Numbered from the stretch's first letter, positions 47,190-59,729 are shown. The stretch is DNA of 64,000 nt from Megalonaias nervosa (GCA_016617855.1 JAECUM010000792.1:124001-188000); one strand, 5' to 3'. The notes: a model not told the origin generated them from the letters alone. A program made the numbers and translations.

Positions 47190-47553
47190 AGAGCCAGATG
47201 GAGACTCAACAATTAAACCCAAAGCACTTTTATCCAAAACATTCTTTTCCACCAAAACTTTTACCGAAATTTTGTTTAATTGATTCATTCGCTAAAGATG
47301 TCTTTGCCTTAGAAAGGTGATATTTTCTGGCAAACAATTCATGCTTTTCCGGGAAGTCGAAATTGGGTAGGATTTGAATTAAAGTTCTCCACTTTAGATG
47401 ACACTGAAAAGCTTGTTGGTTTCACTATAGATTTTATATAGATTTCTAAAATGTGCAATAATACCTGGGACTTAGAAATTTCCAAAACAAGGTGAATTTA
47501 AATTTCAAAACAAAGTTGTCAGAAATAGTTTAGAGAGATTTGAATCAATTTTC

Positions 47554-48502
47554 AATTACGAACCTATGGTCTTAAAATAAGTAACGCAAAGGAATGAGAA
47601 GCAACACGCTAAGTAAAATTCAAAATATAATTTGTTTCCCTAGAATACAAAGAAGAAAGGTGAAAATTGAACTATGGTATTGCGAAGTAATACCAAATAG
47701 TCATAGAATTACAGACAAAAGTCCTAACAATTAAAGTTCTAAATAAAGCTTAGTGGAAAGCCAAATTAAATTCAACGAAGAAAGTGTTGATGTGCCTGTG
47801 TTGGATCACAATAATACAATATAAGAGTTAAATCATTATTATAAATTTCAGCATAAATTCAAGTCTCTATTTCCAAGAATGTTACTTTTGAAGAGGACTT
47901 TGAATTTGCAGGGAAGGGTCGCTTAAATTAAATTAATAAATATAATTCCAGATAAAATTAACTTCGCTACACAACAATAACACGATTGATTCTACTTAGA
48001 CCGTACACCACGAATACATACTTTTTTCAATAACAAAATTATATTGTCACCTATTGACCTAAGATTTCAATTAGTATTTCCTAAAATAAACTATTGCCTA
48101 ATGGAAGCTAACCTTCTAAAAAGTTATAATATTTACTAGATACAAATCCAGTTATAATAAGAAGATCTTTATTAACATGTTAATACAGACTATGGAATTT
48201 ATCAGGTATACAAGACATATTTATAGGAGAATTCCAATAACCTAGAGACAGACTCAAATAAATATGAGTAGTTTGTTTATAATGATCATAATATTAAACC
48301 CATACACACAGAGCTTATTTTAGCTGTGCATCAGTGTTTTATAGATTTAATAAAATCAATCCTTCAGGTCTGGTAGAAAATTAACTTGATTTTGGACATG
48401 GTGAAGCCCATTATACAATGTTATATTACAATAGCATAAAATAAAATAAATATTTTTATTAAAAACTAACAAACAAACAATGCACATTAAATATACATAG
48501 CA
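47554..48502 (-). repeat. 5' LTR of the second Gmr1-like element
   Basis: About 949 bp, with degraded ends (ttacgaac on the left and catagca on the right, in place of tgttac and cataaca). The inner sequence follows the LTR at 42314-43536 with phrases such as gaattccaataacctaga and tttccctagaatac. Confidence 0.7.
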
Positions 48503-48885
48503 TTACCAGCATAAAAACAAAGGTATAAGTACTTCCAATCAGCATCAAATAAACAAGGCACATAAAAAATCCAACCAACATGAAAAGATACGAACCAATA
48601 TCAAAAGAGCACACACATTACCAATAGACATCAAAGAAATACAAACATATTACCAATCAACATCAAATAAACAATGACATAACTAGTACAAATCAATGTC
48701 AAATAAAGGAACACATAAATATTACTAATCAACATCACGTAATGAAACATATAAATATTACCAATAAACATCAAATAAACGAACATATAAATATTACAAA
48801 TCAACATCAAAAGTAACAAGCACATACATACTACCTACATCAAATAAACACACCTAAATATTAACAATCAACATCAGATAAACGA
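48503..48885. repeat. Diverged satellite of about 36 bp, right part
   Basis: Same unit as 43560-44815: catcaaataaac, acataaatatt and accaatcaa recur at a spacing of about 36 bases. Confidence 0.85.
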
Positions 48886-49091
48886 AAAGTTAACTTACAA
48901 AAAGACAATTTCCTTTGTAAATTTTGTTTGTGATTAAAAAGAAAATAAATGTGTCAATGTAACACCAATGTCCATGCTTGAGCAAGGCAAGCGTGAACAG
49001 AAACATATACGTATGGATGGAGAGACAAGGGTAACACTATCAATCTCTACAACATGTGAAGTGAGGCATAAATATATTAAATTGTACTTAC

Positions 49092-49361
49092 CTTGATTAT
49101 TAAGATGTTATCAGGTTTATAATCGTACGTTTTATCCGAATAGTTCGCAAATGATTCAAACACTGGGTCATGCACGATTTTGAAGGTGCTATATTTGTAT
49201 ATGTCTTTCTCTGTTAAGTTTAAAACCTCTGTGACGTTGTCCAGGATAAACCCATAGCTGTACGATTCCTCCATGGTTGAGCGGGTGTTGTCATTCTTGA
49301 TAAGGGCCTTTACTTGCGGGGAATAGCAATGCATCAGAGTAGAATTCGCAACCTCACAAAC
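49092..49361 (-). CDS. Exon E1: IPT/TIG ectodomain segment of the MET-like receptor
   Basis: Ninety codons in phase 0, acceptor caacag before GTT and donor AAG|gtaagt. The segment holds a Cys pair typical of IPT domains (VCEV and MHCYSP), a YGFILDNV stretch and then HDPVFESF. The last resembles the HNPVFKPF segment between IPT domains of MET and the NPVFEPF segment common in plexins. The exon ends with NILIIK, the start of the next IPT domain. Three N-glycosylation sequons are visible (NST, NVT and NLT close together, NYS), as expected for an extracellular domain. It is the most upstream exon I can recognise. The preceding exon must end in phase 0 and is not found in the 14.6 kb to the right edge. 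It could alternatively be read as plexin-like, since the two families share this domain, but it joins in phase to the exons encoding the MET-like kinase. Confidence 0.83.
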
Positions 49362-50470
49362 CTGTTGTACCAGGAAAAAGAGGTTAATAGGATACTTTTA
49401 TTTCACTTATCAAGCTGTCTTTGATACAACTTATATGCGGGGGCACATTTTGCACGGATTTCTTTCGTGACTTTCGTGCTTGAATTAAACATTATGAAGA
49501 TGTAACCAGGCAGAAGTACAGAAAACTTCATTTATACCAAAGTTCTGAGGACTCCAAAAAAATCATAGATCTGAAGATTATAATATTTATTGTCAGATAT
49601 AATGTGCAACCATTATATATGTGATTTTGTTACATCCTGTGTGACTAAAACCAGGGTTTACCATGTTATGAATAAAATAGTTCACGTCATTACAGTATTT
49701 GCCAAAGTTGTACAAATTAAACATGCGCAATGTGTCAAATTCGTAAATTTGCACCCATTTAAAAACGTAGAAATCTTCCCCTGTACGCAGTATTATGGTG
49801 AGTTATGAGAAGTTTAAAACACAAACTCCCAAACAAAATCTTGATATTAAAGATGACACAGACGACACACTTACTGCCAGAAAGTTATACAAGTATCTTG
49901 CCGTCTGCTGAAGCAGACAATGCAAAACAAGTATTTATATTAACTATGAAAAAGCAGTTTAGGTCAAAAAAGAATACAGTCAATATATTGTAGGATAGTA
50001 ATAGGAAATTCAGAAATATTTAAGTATTATCTTTAAAAAGCTCACCATAATAATTAATTAGTATAGCATGTACCTAGTCTTTAAACGTTTGATGAGTGTT
50101 GTATCGATCCCATAAGCAGGAAGTGAAAGAACAAATCTGTCCCTATCTTTCAGGCAGAAAATTTGCTTGATATTTTATTTTATTACTTTGCCTAAAATTA
50201 CTAGTCTTAATGGAATGATTTTGTGTTTCTATATTTCTACATCCATTCATTCTCATACACAATGGCTAAGAGAACAAATTCTAGAATTCTAAATGAGAAT
50301 AAATTGTAATATTTAGCGTTTTTAGGAAAACAAGAGTCCCTGGAATGGATTGTTGCTCTACCGTCTGAGAGGACTTTCCAGAAAGTGAAGATTTTAAGAC
50401 GTTACCATTCTTCTCTCTAACTACTAAGCGCTAAAATAATACAATATTGAAAAAAGACAGTCTGTGATGG
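49362..50470. other. Stretch upstream of E1, no exon recognised
   Basis: AT-rich DNA immediately 5' of E1 on the coding strand. No IPT, PSI or Sema-like exon is visible on the minus strand and no element is recognised. Confidence 0.5.
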
Positions 50471-50479
50471 CCATATTAA

Positions 50480-51480
50480 ATGTAATATTGGCCCAAGTTT
50501 AATTTAGGACCAATTGAATATTGTGAGAAATCTGTGAAAACCCTGTGACGATATGACCATCAATCATGATAAAAGATTTTCAAGATGGTCACCACGTTGA
50601 CTACACTGGAGATCTCATTGGTTTTATCGTTATGCAGGATCATCTAGACAGCACAAGAAGTCTTCTGGTGAAAAGTCCATGTTGATCCGACTTTCCATTC
50701 AAAAGGGCTAGGGATAACAATATTTTTCGAGATGATGGACATGGTGGTCATATTGGATATTTGATTGACACCATTTTCATTTAGGACTGACTAGATATCA
50801 TAAGAAGTCTTATTTTGAAAACTCAATGTTGGTATAGCTTCCATTTGGGAAGATTAGTCAAAACAAAAATGTGAAGAAGGCCACTGTTTTAATCACGCTT
50901 GTTGTCAGATTGGCTTAGTGTTCATTTACGTCCAACTAGAAACCATAAGAAGTCTTCCAGAGAAAGCCTCATATCAATATGACTTTTGTTCAATACGAGT
51001 TCCAGCAACACGATTTTTAAGATGACTGATATGGTGGACATATTGGATGTCAAATTGGCAACACTTTCATTTAGTGCCAACTAGACATCATGAGAAGTCG
51101 TTTAGTGGAAAATCTCATGTCAAAGTGAAAATCCATTCACGTGTTTTAGTGATAACATGACGTTCAAAATGGCATCTGTTATGGTCATATTGGCTGTCCT
51201 GGCAGCAGCATTTTCATTTAGAACCAACATGAGTTTATTAGTTTACTGGAGAAAATCTCATGAAGGTATGACGTTCTGTTCAGCAAAAATAGGATTTAAT
51301 ATATTTTATGGAACAGCGGCTCTGTACCATTTTCATTCCGGACCGACAAGACATCCCAGGCACTATGTTGATTTGAAAATCCATTCGTAGAAAGTGCTAA
51401 TACGATTTTCAAAAAGGCCTCTGTGGCCATATTAGTTGTCTCATAACTACCATTTTCACTTAAAACTACATTTTTTCAAT
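50480..51480. repeat. Satellite family of about 145-bp units, second array
   Basis: Units begin near 50510, 50645, 50790, 50935, 51075, 51220 and 51340. Shared phrases are catttaggaccaactagaca, tcataagaagtctt, aaatccatgttgatatgac-like, tccattcag and aagatggc. It is the same family and orientation as 28180-29400. Confidence 0.8.
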
Positions 51481-51489
51481 GGACAGCTG

Positions 51490-52380
51490 TCACCATTTTG
51501 TTGTCTAAACTTATTCAATAATACAACTTACCGCTTGATATTTATTGTGAGCATTCACGAGAATCATTTTGGGCTCCTGAATTGTGTTCAGCTCTGTACC
51601 TTTCACATCAATCCGAATTCCACCACTGTAATACAAATACTCAATTTAACAATTACTCTTTTTTTATCCAACCTTTGGCACTAGAGATCAATGAATATGT
51701 TTGAAAATTGCAAGTCAGCAAATTTTCACCACAACTCTTAGCACATTTATATTGTTGGAATAGATGCTGCTCGACTAAATAATTAAAATGTGTATATACA
51801 CTTGAACTAATTACAGATACGTTTATTGAAGATAAAACATCATAAGACATGTACTGAGAAAATGAATAATACGCAATAATTTAACTGTTTCACAAGATTG
51901 AAATAATAAATGCCTTCAATATCATACATCTCGGGGTCTTAAACACTTTTAGTGCCCATAGTGTTTCATACTCTTTATGATGTGAAAGAGGTATAAGGTA
52001 GTACATTGTTTTCATTGTAACATGTATAACACATCATAACTACCTCGATGTTAACCCTGACAATGCGCTACTTGTCAGGTAGCATTTATTTTTAGATCAC
52101 TGAGGTATTGGAAACCTGCGATCAAATTAAAATAAAACGAAAACAACTAACAAGAAAGATACATGCATGAAGTAAGTGTTTTACAAACTAATGGCTCGTG
52201 AAGAAAAGAGAAGAAAATACTTTTCTTAATTAGACATCCTGATGGAATGATTTTGAGTTGTAATACTTTATGTAACCCCATTTGTATGTCATATAAAACC
52301 TCCAAAATGCACTTAAACATAAGTAGATGTATGGGGTGTCTAGGAGCAATGGTAAATTAACATTGGCCAATAGGATTACA
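51490..52380. other. No gene recognised
   Basis: AT-rich DNA between satellite arrays, with only short open frames lacking recognisable motifs. Confidence 0.45.
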
Positions 52381-52384
52381 CTCT

Positions 52385-52650
52385 CGGTCGCTCTGGAGAC
52401 AAGGAATACTCCTATATTAAACTTGTCCTTTGGTTAACATGGGTCGGTGACTCTGGGGACAAAGGGAGATTTAAGATAGGATTGTTCTTGTTCCCAGAAT
52501 GTTTGGGCAAGATGGGTTATTCTTTGGACAAGGGAACTTAACATAGGATTTATTTTGTCCCTGCAAATTCTGGGTTAGATGGGTTTTTCTGGCAGCAAGG
52601 GAAAGTGACATAGGGTTCATCATGTCCCCAGGCTGCCTTAGAAACTGCGG
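52385..52650. repeat. Diverged tandem repeat of about 70 bp, four copies
   Basis: Units contain ctctggggacaaagggag, acataggatt and cttgtccccagaat-like phrases. It is more GC-rich than its surroundings. Confidence 0.75.
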
Positions 52651-52850
52651 TCTTATAGGTCATTCTTTATTCAACATTGTCATCTACAATCCTTCACACA
52701 CATCTACAATCCAACATACACTTAGTATCAAGCAATCGCTTTTTGATTACAATCCAGCACACCTCACATATTATCCAGTATGTGCTTTTTGATTACAATA
52801 CAAACACACACCCTAATATGCAACGAAAACGGTAGGAGGGTTTTAAATTT

Positions 52851-53450
52851 CATCATCATCATCAGCTGCAGCAGTCCCGTAGTCTGATAGACCGTTGGGG
52901 CACCGCACAAGACCGAACAACCAGCTTCCTCCATTCCTCTCGATTTTCCGTCTTTCTCAGTGAGTCACTCAATGTCAAGCCTGTTCACTCTCGAATGTTA
53001 TCTTCCCACCTCTTTCTCTGCCTGCCTCTCTTTCTTCTTCCTTGTACAGTGCCTTGCAAGATTGTCTTGGCAAGTCCTGATATCGTGAGTCATGCCCATA
53101 CCTCTGCAGTTTACGTTTTTTTTTACTGTGGTCAGGAGGTCTTCGTGAGGCCCAATGGCTTGTCTGATCCTTTGCCGTATTTCTTCATTGGTTACACGGT
53201 CTTTGTATGTGACGCCGAGGATCTTCGGAAGCATCTCATCTCTGTGGTCTGTATCCTTTTCTCTAAGTCAGCTGTTATGATCCATGATTCACAGGCGTAG
53301 AGGAATATGGAGATCACCAGTGAGGGCATCAGTCTGACCTTTGAACTGAGTGCGATGTTCTTGTCGTTCCATATGGGCTTCAGTTTTGTCAGCGCTGCAA
53401 TTACCCCCAAATACTTGAAGCTGTGGACTGTTTCTAGCATAGTTTTAAAT
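52851..53450 (-). mobile_element. 5'-truncated non-LTR retrotransposon (LINE) 3' end
   Basis: In the minus sense the sequence encodes the C-terminal part of a LINE reverse transcriptase and its tail: TVHSFKYLGVI, a short internal deletion, KLKPIWNDKNIALSSKVRLM, FLYACESW, RIQTTEMRCFR, then in another frame ILGVTYKDRVTNEEIR and QAIGPHEDLLTTVKK. The element ends in gatgat repeats at 52851-52865, a simple-repeat tail seen in several LINE clades. The 5' truncation is the usual result of incomplete reverse transcription. Frameshifts make it inactive. The clade (Jockey/CR1-like or another) is not resolved by eye. Confidence 0.85.
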
Positions 53451-53459
53451 TTAGGTTTA

Positions 53460-54690
53460 GGTAAAGGCAAATACATACACAACACATGCACAATAAAGGT
53501 TACACAAAACATAAAACAACGTTTTGGCAAATATGATTAGTATCTTTCTTTCTAGTGATCTGGGTTGACCTGAAAATGGCCGTTGGGGTTTGGTAACCAA
53601 AGAAGAGAGTCAACTACACCACACAGTTTCACTGTTATACTCTTCAAACTTCTTTGCAATGCCAGTTTATACAAGAATATTCTGTTCATACGTTCCTGCC
53701 TTTTCACAAAGACTTCTTGTTACAGATAGTCATGTCTGTGTATGATACTCGGGGATTCATTTTACCCACATCCTGTCTGAGTTGTCTTAAGAACAGTTGA
53801 TAGCATAGGAAAAAGATCGGACGGAAATGGATTTAAATATTCCATCAATCGAAACGCGTGTGACAAAATTTAGTCCGATCACGATGTCTCCAAATCAGTA
53901 GAGAGCGGATGTGTGACATTGCTTTGAATGAACGTGCTCACCAGCGTTCCTACAGTTTACTATTGTGGAATAGTTCAAGTACACTATCTATGGCTGAAAA
54001 AATGAAGACAATGTATTGGGTGTAGCCGCTTCTGATACCTCATATATTGCGAATGGTAGTACTATGACAACGACTACTGCTACTTTTGTAACCAGTGTCC
54101 TTCCTCTGGAAGAGGATGTCTTTTACTTCGTTTTTGCTGATTTTCTGTCATCGCAGCAACATTTTTCGTATTTTATATCAGTATTAACTTCACCCACTCT
54201 TCCACGGTAATCATCGGTGGATAATGTTAGAAAGAAACAGAATGAAGAATTAGAAACATTTTTCCAACATCAGAAAGAAGGAGAAGATGCATCTGTGCAA
54301 AAATAGCAAGAAGAGGAAAATGGTAAGCAAGAAGAAGAGAAACAATTCAGTCAAAAGAAAAGTACTTGCTGGGTGATCTACTTGTGGACAGCCTATTAAA
54401 ACCAATAACCCAAAGACCCGCGTTTGTCCAGGAAAGACAAGATGCAATGTTGATGACAAAGTTGTGGACTTAGAGTATAAACGTTACAGCCATAAATATG
54501 GGAATGATTTGGAGTAAGACTTCATGAAAGATCAGCACAAGAACAAAGCAAAAGCATTATTATATTTAGTTTGCCTTTGAATATACGTAAGTGACTGACT
54601 TTCACATCCCAGTTTTTTTGCATAGCTCATTTTGGTTATGAGAAGTGCATACAAGAACCTATATTTTTTTACTGTCCCAAATGTAGTAAG
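53460..54690 (+). other. Left flank of the Polinton remnant, content uncertain
   Basis: Plus-strand open pieces at 54016-54210 and a Glu/Gln/Lys-rich stretch at 54230-54360 could be degraded element genes or the N-terminal part of its polymerase. I cannot identify them. No terminal inverted repeat was found. Confidence 0.35.
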
Positions 54691-54716
54691 ATTCCAGGAA
54701 GACGTGATAAAATATT

Positions 54717-56640
54717 TTGGGGTTCTTGTACTCTTGTGGATTTTTCAGAATTGATGTTAGACCCGAGGTCACATGGCCCGCAGAGGACACCAGCATCACA
54801 TTGACAGTCATCGATATGCTAGTCATGGCTTCCACTTTCTCAGGATACGACGGACAAGTTCTTTTGAAATATTATTCAGAAGAAGGTCCCAAATTTACGA
54901 CAGTCTCCATTAACAATGCCAAACTCATCTACGTGGGGCAAATACAGATTAAAGATTCCATGCGTTATTTAGCAATGTCTTTGAGAAGAGTACCTAAAAC
55001 GTTTGCAATGACAGAAATGCTCAAAGGTTATCGTTCATACTTTTTCAATACCGAAGGTAATCAACATGTTATGCTCCTATATTTGCCCGTCATTTGCTAT
55101 TAAAACCCCAATTGTATGCACTCAGAATGAGTAACATTCTATGTTTGGTACCAAACGGACCCTACAAACCCAATCGACTTTCAAGAAGAAACGTTGAAGT
55201 ATTACCCATCTGTTGTGGACATTTTATATCATTGCTGTGGAAAATTTCCACGATTATATCTGGACCACGGAGGTATCCATCTATCACAGAATGATTTTAC
55301 CTTCGCCAAAGGACGTGGATAAGTCTACCGAAGAAATTTAATGCCCCGGAACAAACTAGCTATCACATCCCCTCAATACAACTTATTTTTCATTTGAGAA
55401 TACTCCGCCAACGCATTACTCAGGCTGCAATACTTGTAAAAATGTGAAGACAAAACGATAAAACAAGTTATAAATGGTGGAAGAAAAAAATTGGAAATCT
55501 TCTTTTGTGGACTAATTTCTTTAAAAAAAGACCCCAAATTGTCTATGAATTCCTTCCAGAGATATTTATTTGCCTCATAGACCTAGAATGCTCTTTGACA
55601 GGAACTTGAGCGTTGACACCCCTTGTTAAATACACACTGAAATTTGACATTTTTCTACCACGGAACAATGCCACAATGATCACGACTCGAATCCAAGGAT
55701 TTTTGTGCTAACTACGTCAATGAATTTCTAAAATTAACACAAGATGGTAGTGGCTATCCATCTTAATATCAGACTCCAGAAGAGAAAGAAAATTTCAAAC
55801 AAATGTACCAATCCTTAGAAGGTATAGCTTTGCTACACATAGACAAAAACAAAGGAAGATGATGCTCATTTGCCAAAGTTGTGCTCAATAAGTTGTGGGA
55901 AAATTGGTACAACAGCCAATATTTCTTTCGACGAAATGCCTGACAGATCCAAGTCAACATTAATACTAATGAAACACTTTACAATCCTCCATCAAGTGTT
56001 GATATTTGTAAATTACTAAGAAGCAACAAAGTTGCACAATTTAATGTGCTTGGAAATGTAATCATTGCAGCATATGTGACAGCCAATAACAGTGTATTAC
56101 GCCTTGGAAACTTTTAGAGATCGACTCATATACTGTGACACCAAGATTTTTATGTATATTGAAGGCCTGATAGCAATCACCCAGACATCGAAGGGGGACT
56201 GTTTAGGCGAATGGACTGATAAATACCCAGGACTCATTATTGAAAGTTTTGCTGGCGGCGGCTGGAAAAATTACAGATACCAAGAAAACAAACTGACAGG
56301 GACACGTGCATACTAAGTACAGAGTCAAAAGGCTAGCACCAAAGTATTGATCGAGTCAAGTAGTCAACCTTGATGCTTTGCAAGAAATTTTACAGTCCGG
56401 GCAAGATCAAGACTTGCATTAAAATATTGGCTCCACACAAAATTGTACGTTTAGAAAACCAACAAATCGTCAGTCAAGTTTTATGAAAAGTCTGCGAAAA
56501 TATGTGACAGAAGCGAGTGTGACTTTGAGACCACAACACTTTACCATGTGGAAACGCTAAGCTCCAGTATAAAAAGAGGAACGTTTCACGGAAAACATTT
56601 CACTGTGATTATAAACACCGACCTATAAAAGTGCAGAATA
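54717..56640 (+). pseudogene. Polinton family B DNA polymerase, broken
   Basis: The exonuclease domain is the best part (54717-55100): FSGYDGQVLLKYY, then a beta-rich stretch and RRVPKTFAMTEM, followed by KGYRSYFFNTEGN, a segment typical of Polinton polymerases. A frame change near 55100 leads to degraded sequence. At 56092-56316 the C-terminal half reappears, with YYALETFRDRLIYCDTK (the palm motif C, whose second metal-binding Asp is part of the DTK triplet), then GDCLGEWTDKYPG and GGGWKNYRY. The C-terminal stretch to about 56640 is in a shifted frame. Many stops between 55300 and 56050 show long decay. Confidence 0.82.
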
Positions 56641-57509
56641 ATTCACAAAACAAATGAGTGAATGACCCAATACAGACTCTTAGTTCAATAATGAATTCTA
56701 GTGCGATGTTGTGGCTTGCACCCAAATTGATGTTTTACTCTGTGACATCATCAATGCAGCATGACCATGCTGCTATGCTGCACGACCATGCTGCTTACCT
56801 AGCATCAAAAGCAACGTTGTTCGTGTATCTTAGTGTTCTACAAGCTAAAGCGATTCACAGGAACATTTCGCTTTATTGGCAAAAGTGATGCAGTGTGTAT
56901 ACTTATTGACAAATCTTATTTGTGCACTCGCATACCACTCTGGAGTCCATGAGCTGATCGAGATATACAAATCAAAAAAGAAAACACATTTCTGGAGGAT
57001 TTGTCTGGCAGTCATGACTTTGAAAGTCGACTCCAGACGTTCAAAGGGAAATGGTCTATATATCTGGAAGGACCAATACCCAAATATTAGCCAGATCCAG
57101 ATTTGTTCTTCTTGGAAGAAGGATATAAAGTACAATGTTTCAGCTGTGGTGTGAATGGGAGTGCCACATGGTCTCTGTGCTGTCACTGCCTTCCTTTGGT
57201 CAGTTCAAAAATTGTATGATCCTCACATTTTATACTTTAGAAGAAGACATTCGTTGTTTGCCTCCTGAGATAAGAGAATACATTTACATAGCGTTTGTCA
57301 AGATTTAAGTGAAATGCAAAGAACAATCACATATGAAAGAACATAGACTTTGAAATTACCAAATTATATCTGAATGCTAGCAAAGTGTTGATCATAGACT
57401 TTTATATTGCCAATGGTATATGCATGCCATAAAAGGTTGATCACTGCTAAATTGTATAATAAGTCAGACATAGATTAACTACCCGCAATTTAGAAGGGCT
57501 TGATTTCCA

Positions 57510-57605
57510 TTACGTCTACCTAAAAGGTTAATACTTTGAATACTTCCAGACGATGATTTACAACAGAATTGCCAAACACGTTTAAAATCATTTCAACCTG
57601 AAGAC
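57510..57605 (+). pseudogene. Possible Polinton major capsid protein fragment
   Basis: A LPKRLIL phrase, an in-frame stop, an Asp-rich run and, after a gap, SFQPEDY resemble the LPKR-containing segment near the C-terminus of Polinton double jelly-roll capsid proteins. The match is short and the gene order (before the ATPase) is not the usual one, so this is tentative. Confidence 0.22.
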
Positions 57606-58333
57606 TACAAGCCTTTACGATATGTGTGATGTGCTCGTCAACTGGAGAAAATTGTATTTTCTTACAGTTTTCCAGCAAATTCCTTTTGTGTACGGATAAA
57701 CCATTCTCTCCAACAAAATAGAAAGAAACAAAAACAAGTAAAGGCTTTCTTGTAAAGGACTAATATAAATGCTTACCAAGCAACAAATTTCAAAGGAAGT
57801 CAATGACAGTGTCCAGCACTTGGAGGATTATGTTCAAAAATGCGATTCCATTTAAGTTTAGACAACCTGTAGTGTGTGTGTCATTGATTACTTTGTTTTA
57901 GCTTTTTTCGGATTTTGTTAGCAACAAATTATATGCGGATCATTTATGAACAGTACATGCAGCAAAGACAACACCATCGAAACTTCATACTTACGAATAA
58001 GTGTGTGTAGCTAGTTGGGTATATCAACAAGTTTTGAAAGATGTACGCGTTGTATTCAATGCATGGATACAAGCGCTGGCTCATTATGCCAAAAACGTTG
58101 TGTGCCACTTAACCAAGAAAATAATTTAAATATAAGTATCCACGAAACTTAGTGCAAGAAGAGAAAAAAATATAAACACCTATATGATTTTTTTGTGGTT
58201 ACGCATTTGAAAATCATTAAACTTTTTTCAAATATATAAATGTTTTATGACTTTGACGATAATCTGAGAATTCTCAATCCACCGCTCGCAAAGTGATTGA
58301 CAAGATGTTATATCATCAAAGCTGGAAGGCTTT

Positions 58334-58870
58334 ATGCAATATCCGTTTAATATACTGATTGCTGGACCGAGTGATTATGCCTAAAACTGTATTGTCAAAT
58401 GCTTAATTGAACCCAAATGACGTTAGTTTGATCATCCACCGGAAAGATTCGTGTGGTGTTACAGTGAGAGAGTGCCAAACGACTTACACATGGTTATAAG
58501 AATATCAAGGGGAATTCATTTCCTATGTTGATGCTTTTATTCGAAAGAGGATGGGATAGTGTTTGACTTCGATGACTTGTTAGAAGAAGACGAACAAGAA
58601 AGTAAAGTTCGGTTTACAATAACAGGACATCATCGTAATGCTAGCATTATTTCCATTAATCAAACTTCATTTCAATAAAGTAAAACTTATAGAACTTCAG
58701 TCTCAATGCCCATTATGTGGCATTGTTTAAAACTCCAAGAGACAAATCTCAAGTGCAAGTGTTATCCAACCAGTAAGGAACACCTTGGCTGAATTATGCG
58801 TATGACGAAGCCACTCAAACACCCCATGTATATTTACAGATCGATTTAATCTGACCACTCCCCATTATTG
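58334..58870 (+). pseudogene. Polinton packaging ATPase (FtsK/HerA type), broken
   Basis: The P-loop region reads YPFNILIAGPS, after which the expected Gly-Lys-Thr is replaced and a stop follows. The Walker B region is seen as DDLLEEDE-like, then TGHHRNASIISINQTSF, the signature of this ATPase family. FSLNAHYVALFKTPRDKSQ follows in a second frame and YDEATQTP in a third. In intact elements this enzyme is thought to package DNA into the capsid. The lost Walker A lysine means no activity. Confidence 0.75.
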
Positions 58871-59294
58871 TCAAGATTTTGTACCAATTTGTTTCACAAC
58901 TAGTGCAAAGCAGGAGGTCATGTCATTATATATCCATTTGGTGCCTGTCTGAATAGAAAATAAACACTATACAGATATCGTTCCTTTCTTTCCTTTTCTA
59001 ACAGTATTCAATAACTTCAGTCTCATCCCTCCTGCCAAGTTGAAATGTACACCGTATGAAATCAGTGGTGGAAAATTGCACAAGTCCGTGAACCTTTGTT
59101 AGAAGCAGGTTTCAAAGAAATGTTGCAATCGTTTACTTTAACAACCCATCGATTACTTCAAGGAGTCTTTCACATACCATGCAAGATTTACAACATACAG
59201 TAAAGTTGTCATCACTGGCGGATTTAAGAATACATAACTCAAACGAAAACACTAATCATTTTGAAGCCTGGTTTTGGTGGCACTTTATGCTCTT

Positions 59295-59620
59295 TTAAAA
59301 TGGCATCCTAATCCTGAAACTAAAATAAAAAGAAAGCCCAACACCGAAGGACGGCGATAGATCTGAAATCAAAGTGATAGGCAACAAGTTCCCATTAGAA
59401 AATAAAAGTCTCAAAAAGAAAGCATTTGCCAGAAAGAAAGGTCCTCCTGCTATGATGCATACATCTTGCAGAAAACCAAGCCGTTCGATAATGGTGACTC
59501 CTTCTGCCACTTCTACTTCTTCTTCATAATGATGCTTACCAGTTTTTCCAAATTCGATGAAAAAATGGAAACTAATTTCCAAATAAACTATTTTTCAAGC
59601 AGCAATGCCGTTTTCTTCTA
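59295..59620 (+). pseudogene. Basic, proline-rich remnant, possible minor capsid gene tail
   Basis: The plus strand encodes a Lys/Arg-rich, Ser/Thr-rich stretch (KRKPNTEG-like, then KSLKKKAFARKKGPP) between the ATPase and the small conserved gene. Polinton minor capsid proteins have such basic tails, but I see no core domain. The opposite-strand open frame at 59295-59582 is judged a shadow. Confidence 0.25.
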
Positions 59621-59729
59621 CTGCTTGAACAACTCCTGTTGGCCCTAGCAAGATACAAATGCATGAATAAGTGTCACAAAGTAAGACATCCTATCGCTGA
59701 GTGCTTCCTAGAAGTGACGTTTATACGAT

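Larger units (their letters stand above)
44816..48502 (-). mobile_element. Second Gmr1-like element, truncated, minus strand
   Basis: In the minus sense: 5' LTR (48502-47554), internal leader and gag start (about 47550-47190), a later solo LTR insertion (47189-46273), then gag coiled coil (46230-45960), gag core (about 45900-45410), a repeated linker and a zinc knuckle (near 45175-45110). Everything after the knuckle, meaning protease, integrase and RT, is missing. A piece of LTR (about 45090-44816) follows directly. A deletion between gag and the 3' LTR is the simplest explanation. The LTRs belong to the same subfamily as 42314-43536. Confidence 0.75.
3609..49361 (-). other. Gene model: MET-family receptor tyrosine kinase, 3' part (10 exons)
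   Basis: Ten minus-strand exons join to 1926 bp, which is 641 codons plus TAA. Order and intron phases are E1 49361-49092 (0), E2 36855-36700 (0), E3 36171-35940 (1), E4 32478-32356 (1), E5 30487-30404 (1), E6 22920-22736 (0), E7 22278-22169 (2), E8 21637-21475 (0), E9 16606-16470 (2), E10 4074-3609. Every junction has AG and GT, and every phase matches its partner. Seen in the sequence: IPT-like ectodomain, one transmembrane helix, a full kinase domain and a tail. Known of the family: MET and RON bind growth factors through Sema, PSI and IPT domains and signal by autophosphorylation. The order [31 protein letters not shown]-like and YCPD motifs fits MET/RON better than other receptor kinases. 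The 5' exons are not in view, so the ligand-binding part, signal peptide and promoter are unknown. Confidence that this is a MET-like kinase is high; orthology to vertebrate MET or RON individually is not resolved. Confidence 0.93.

Noticed and set aside
59295..59582. Minus-strand open frame of 95 codons
   Set aside because: It opposes the plus-strand Polinton remnant, and no motif or splice site supports it.
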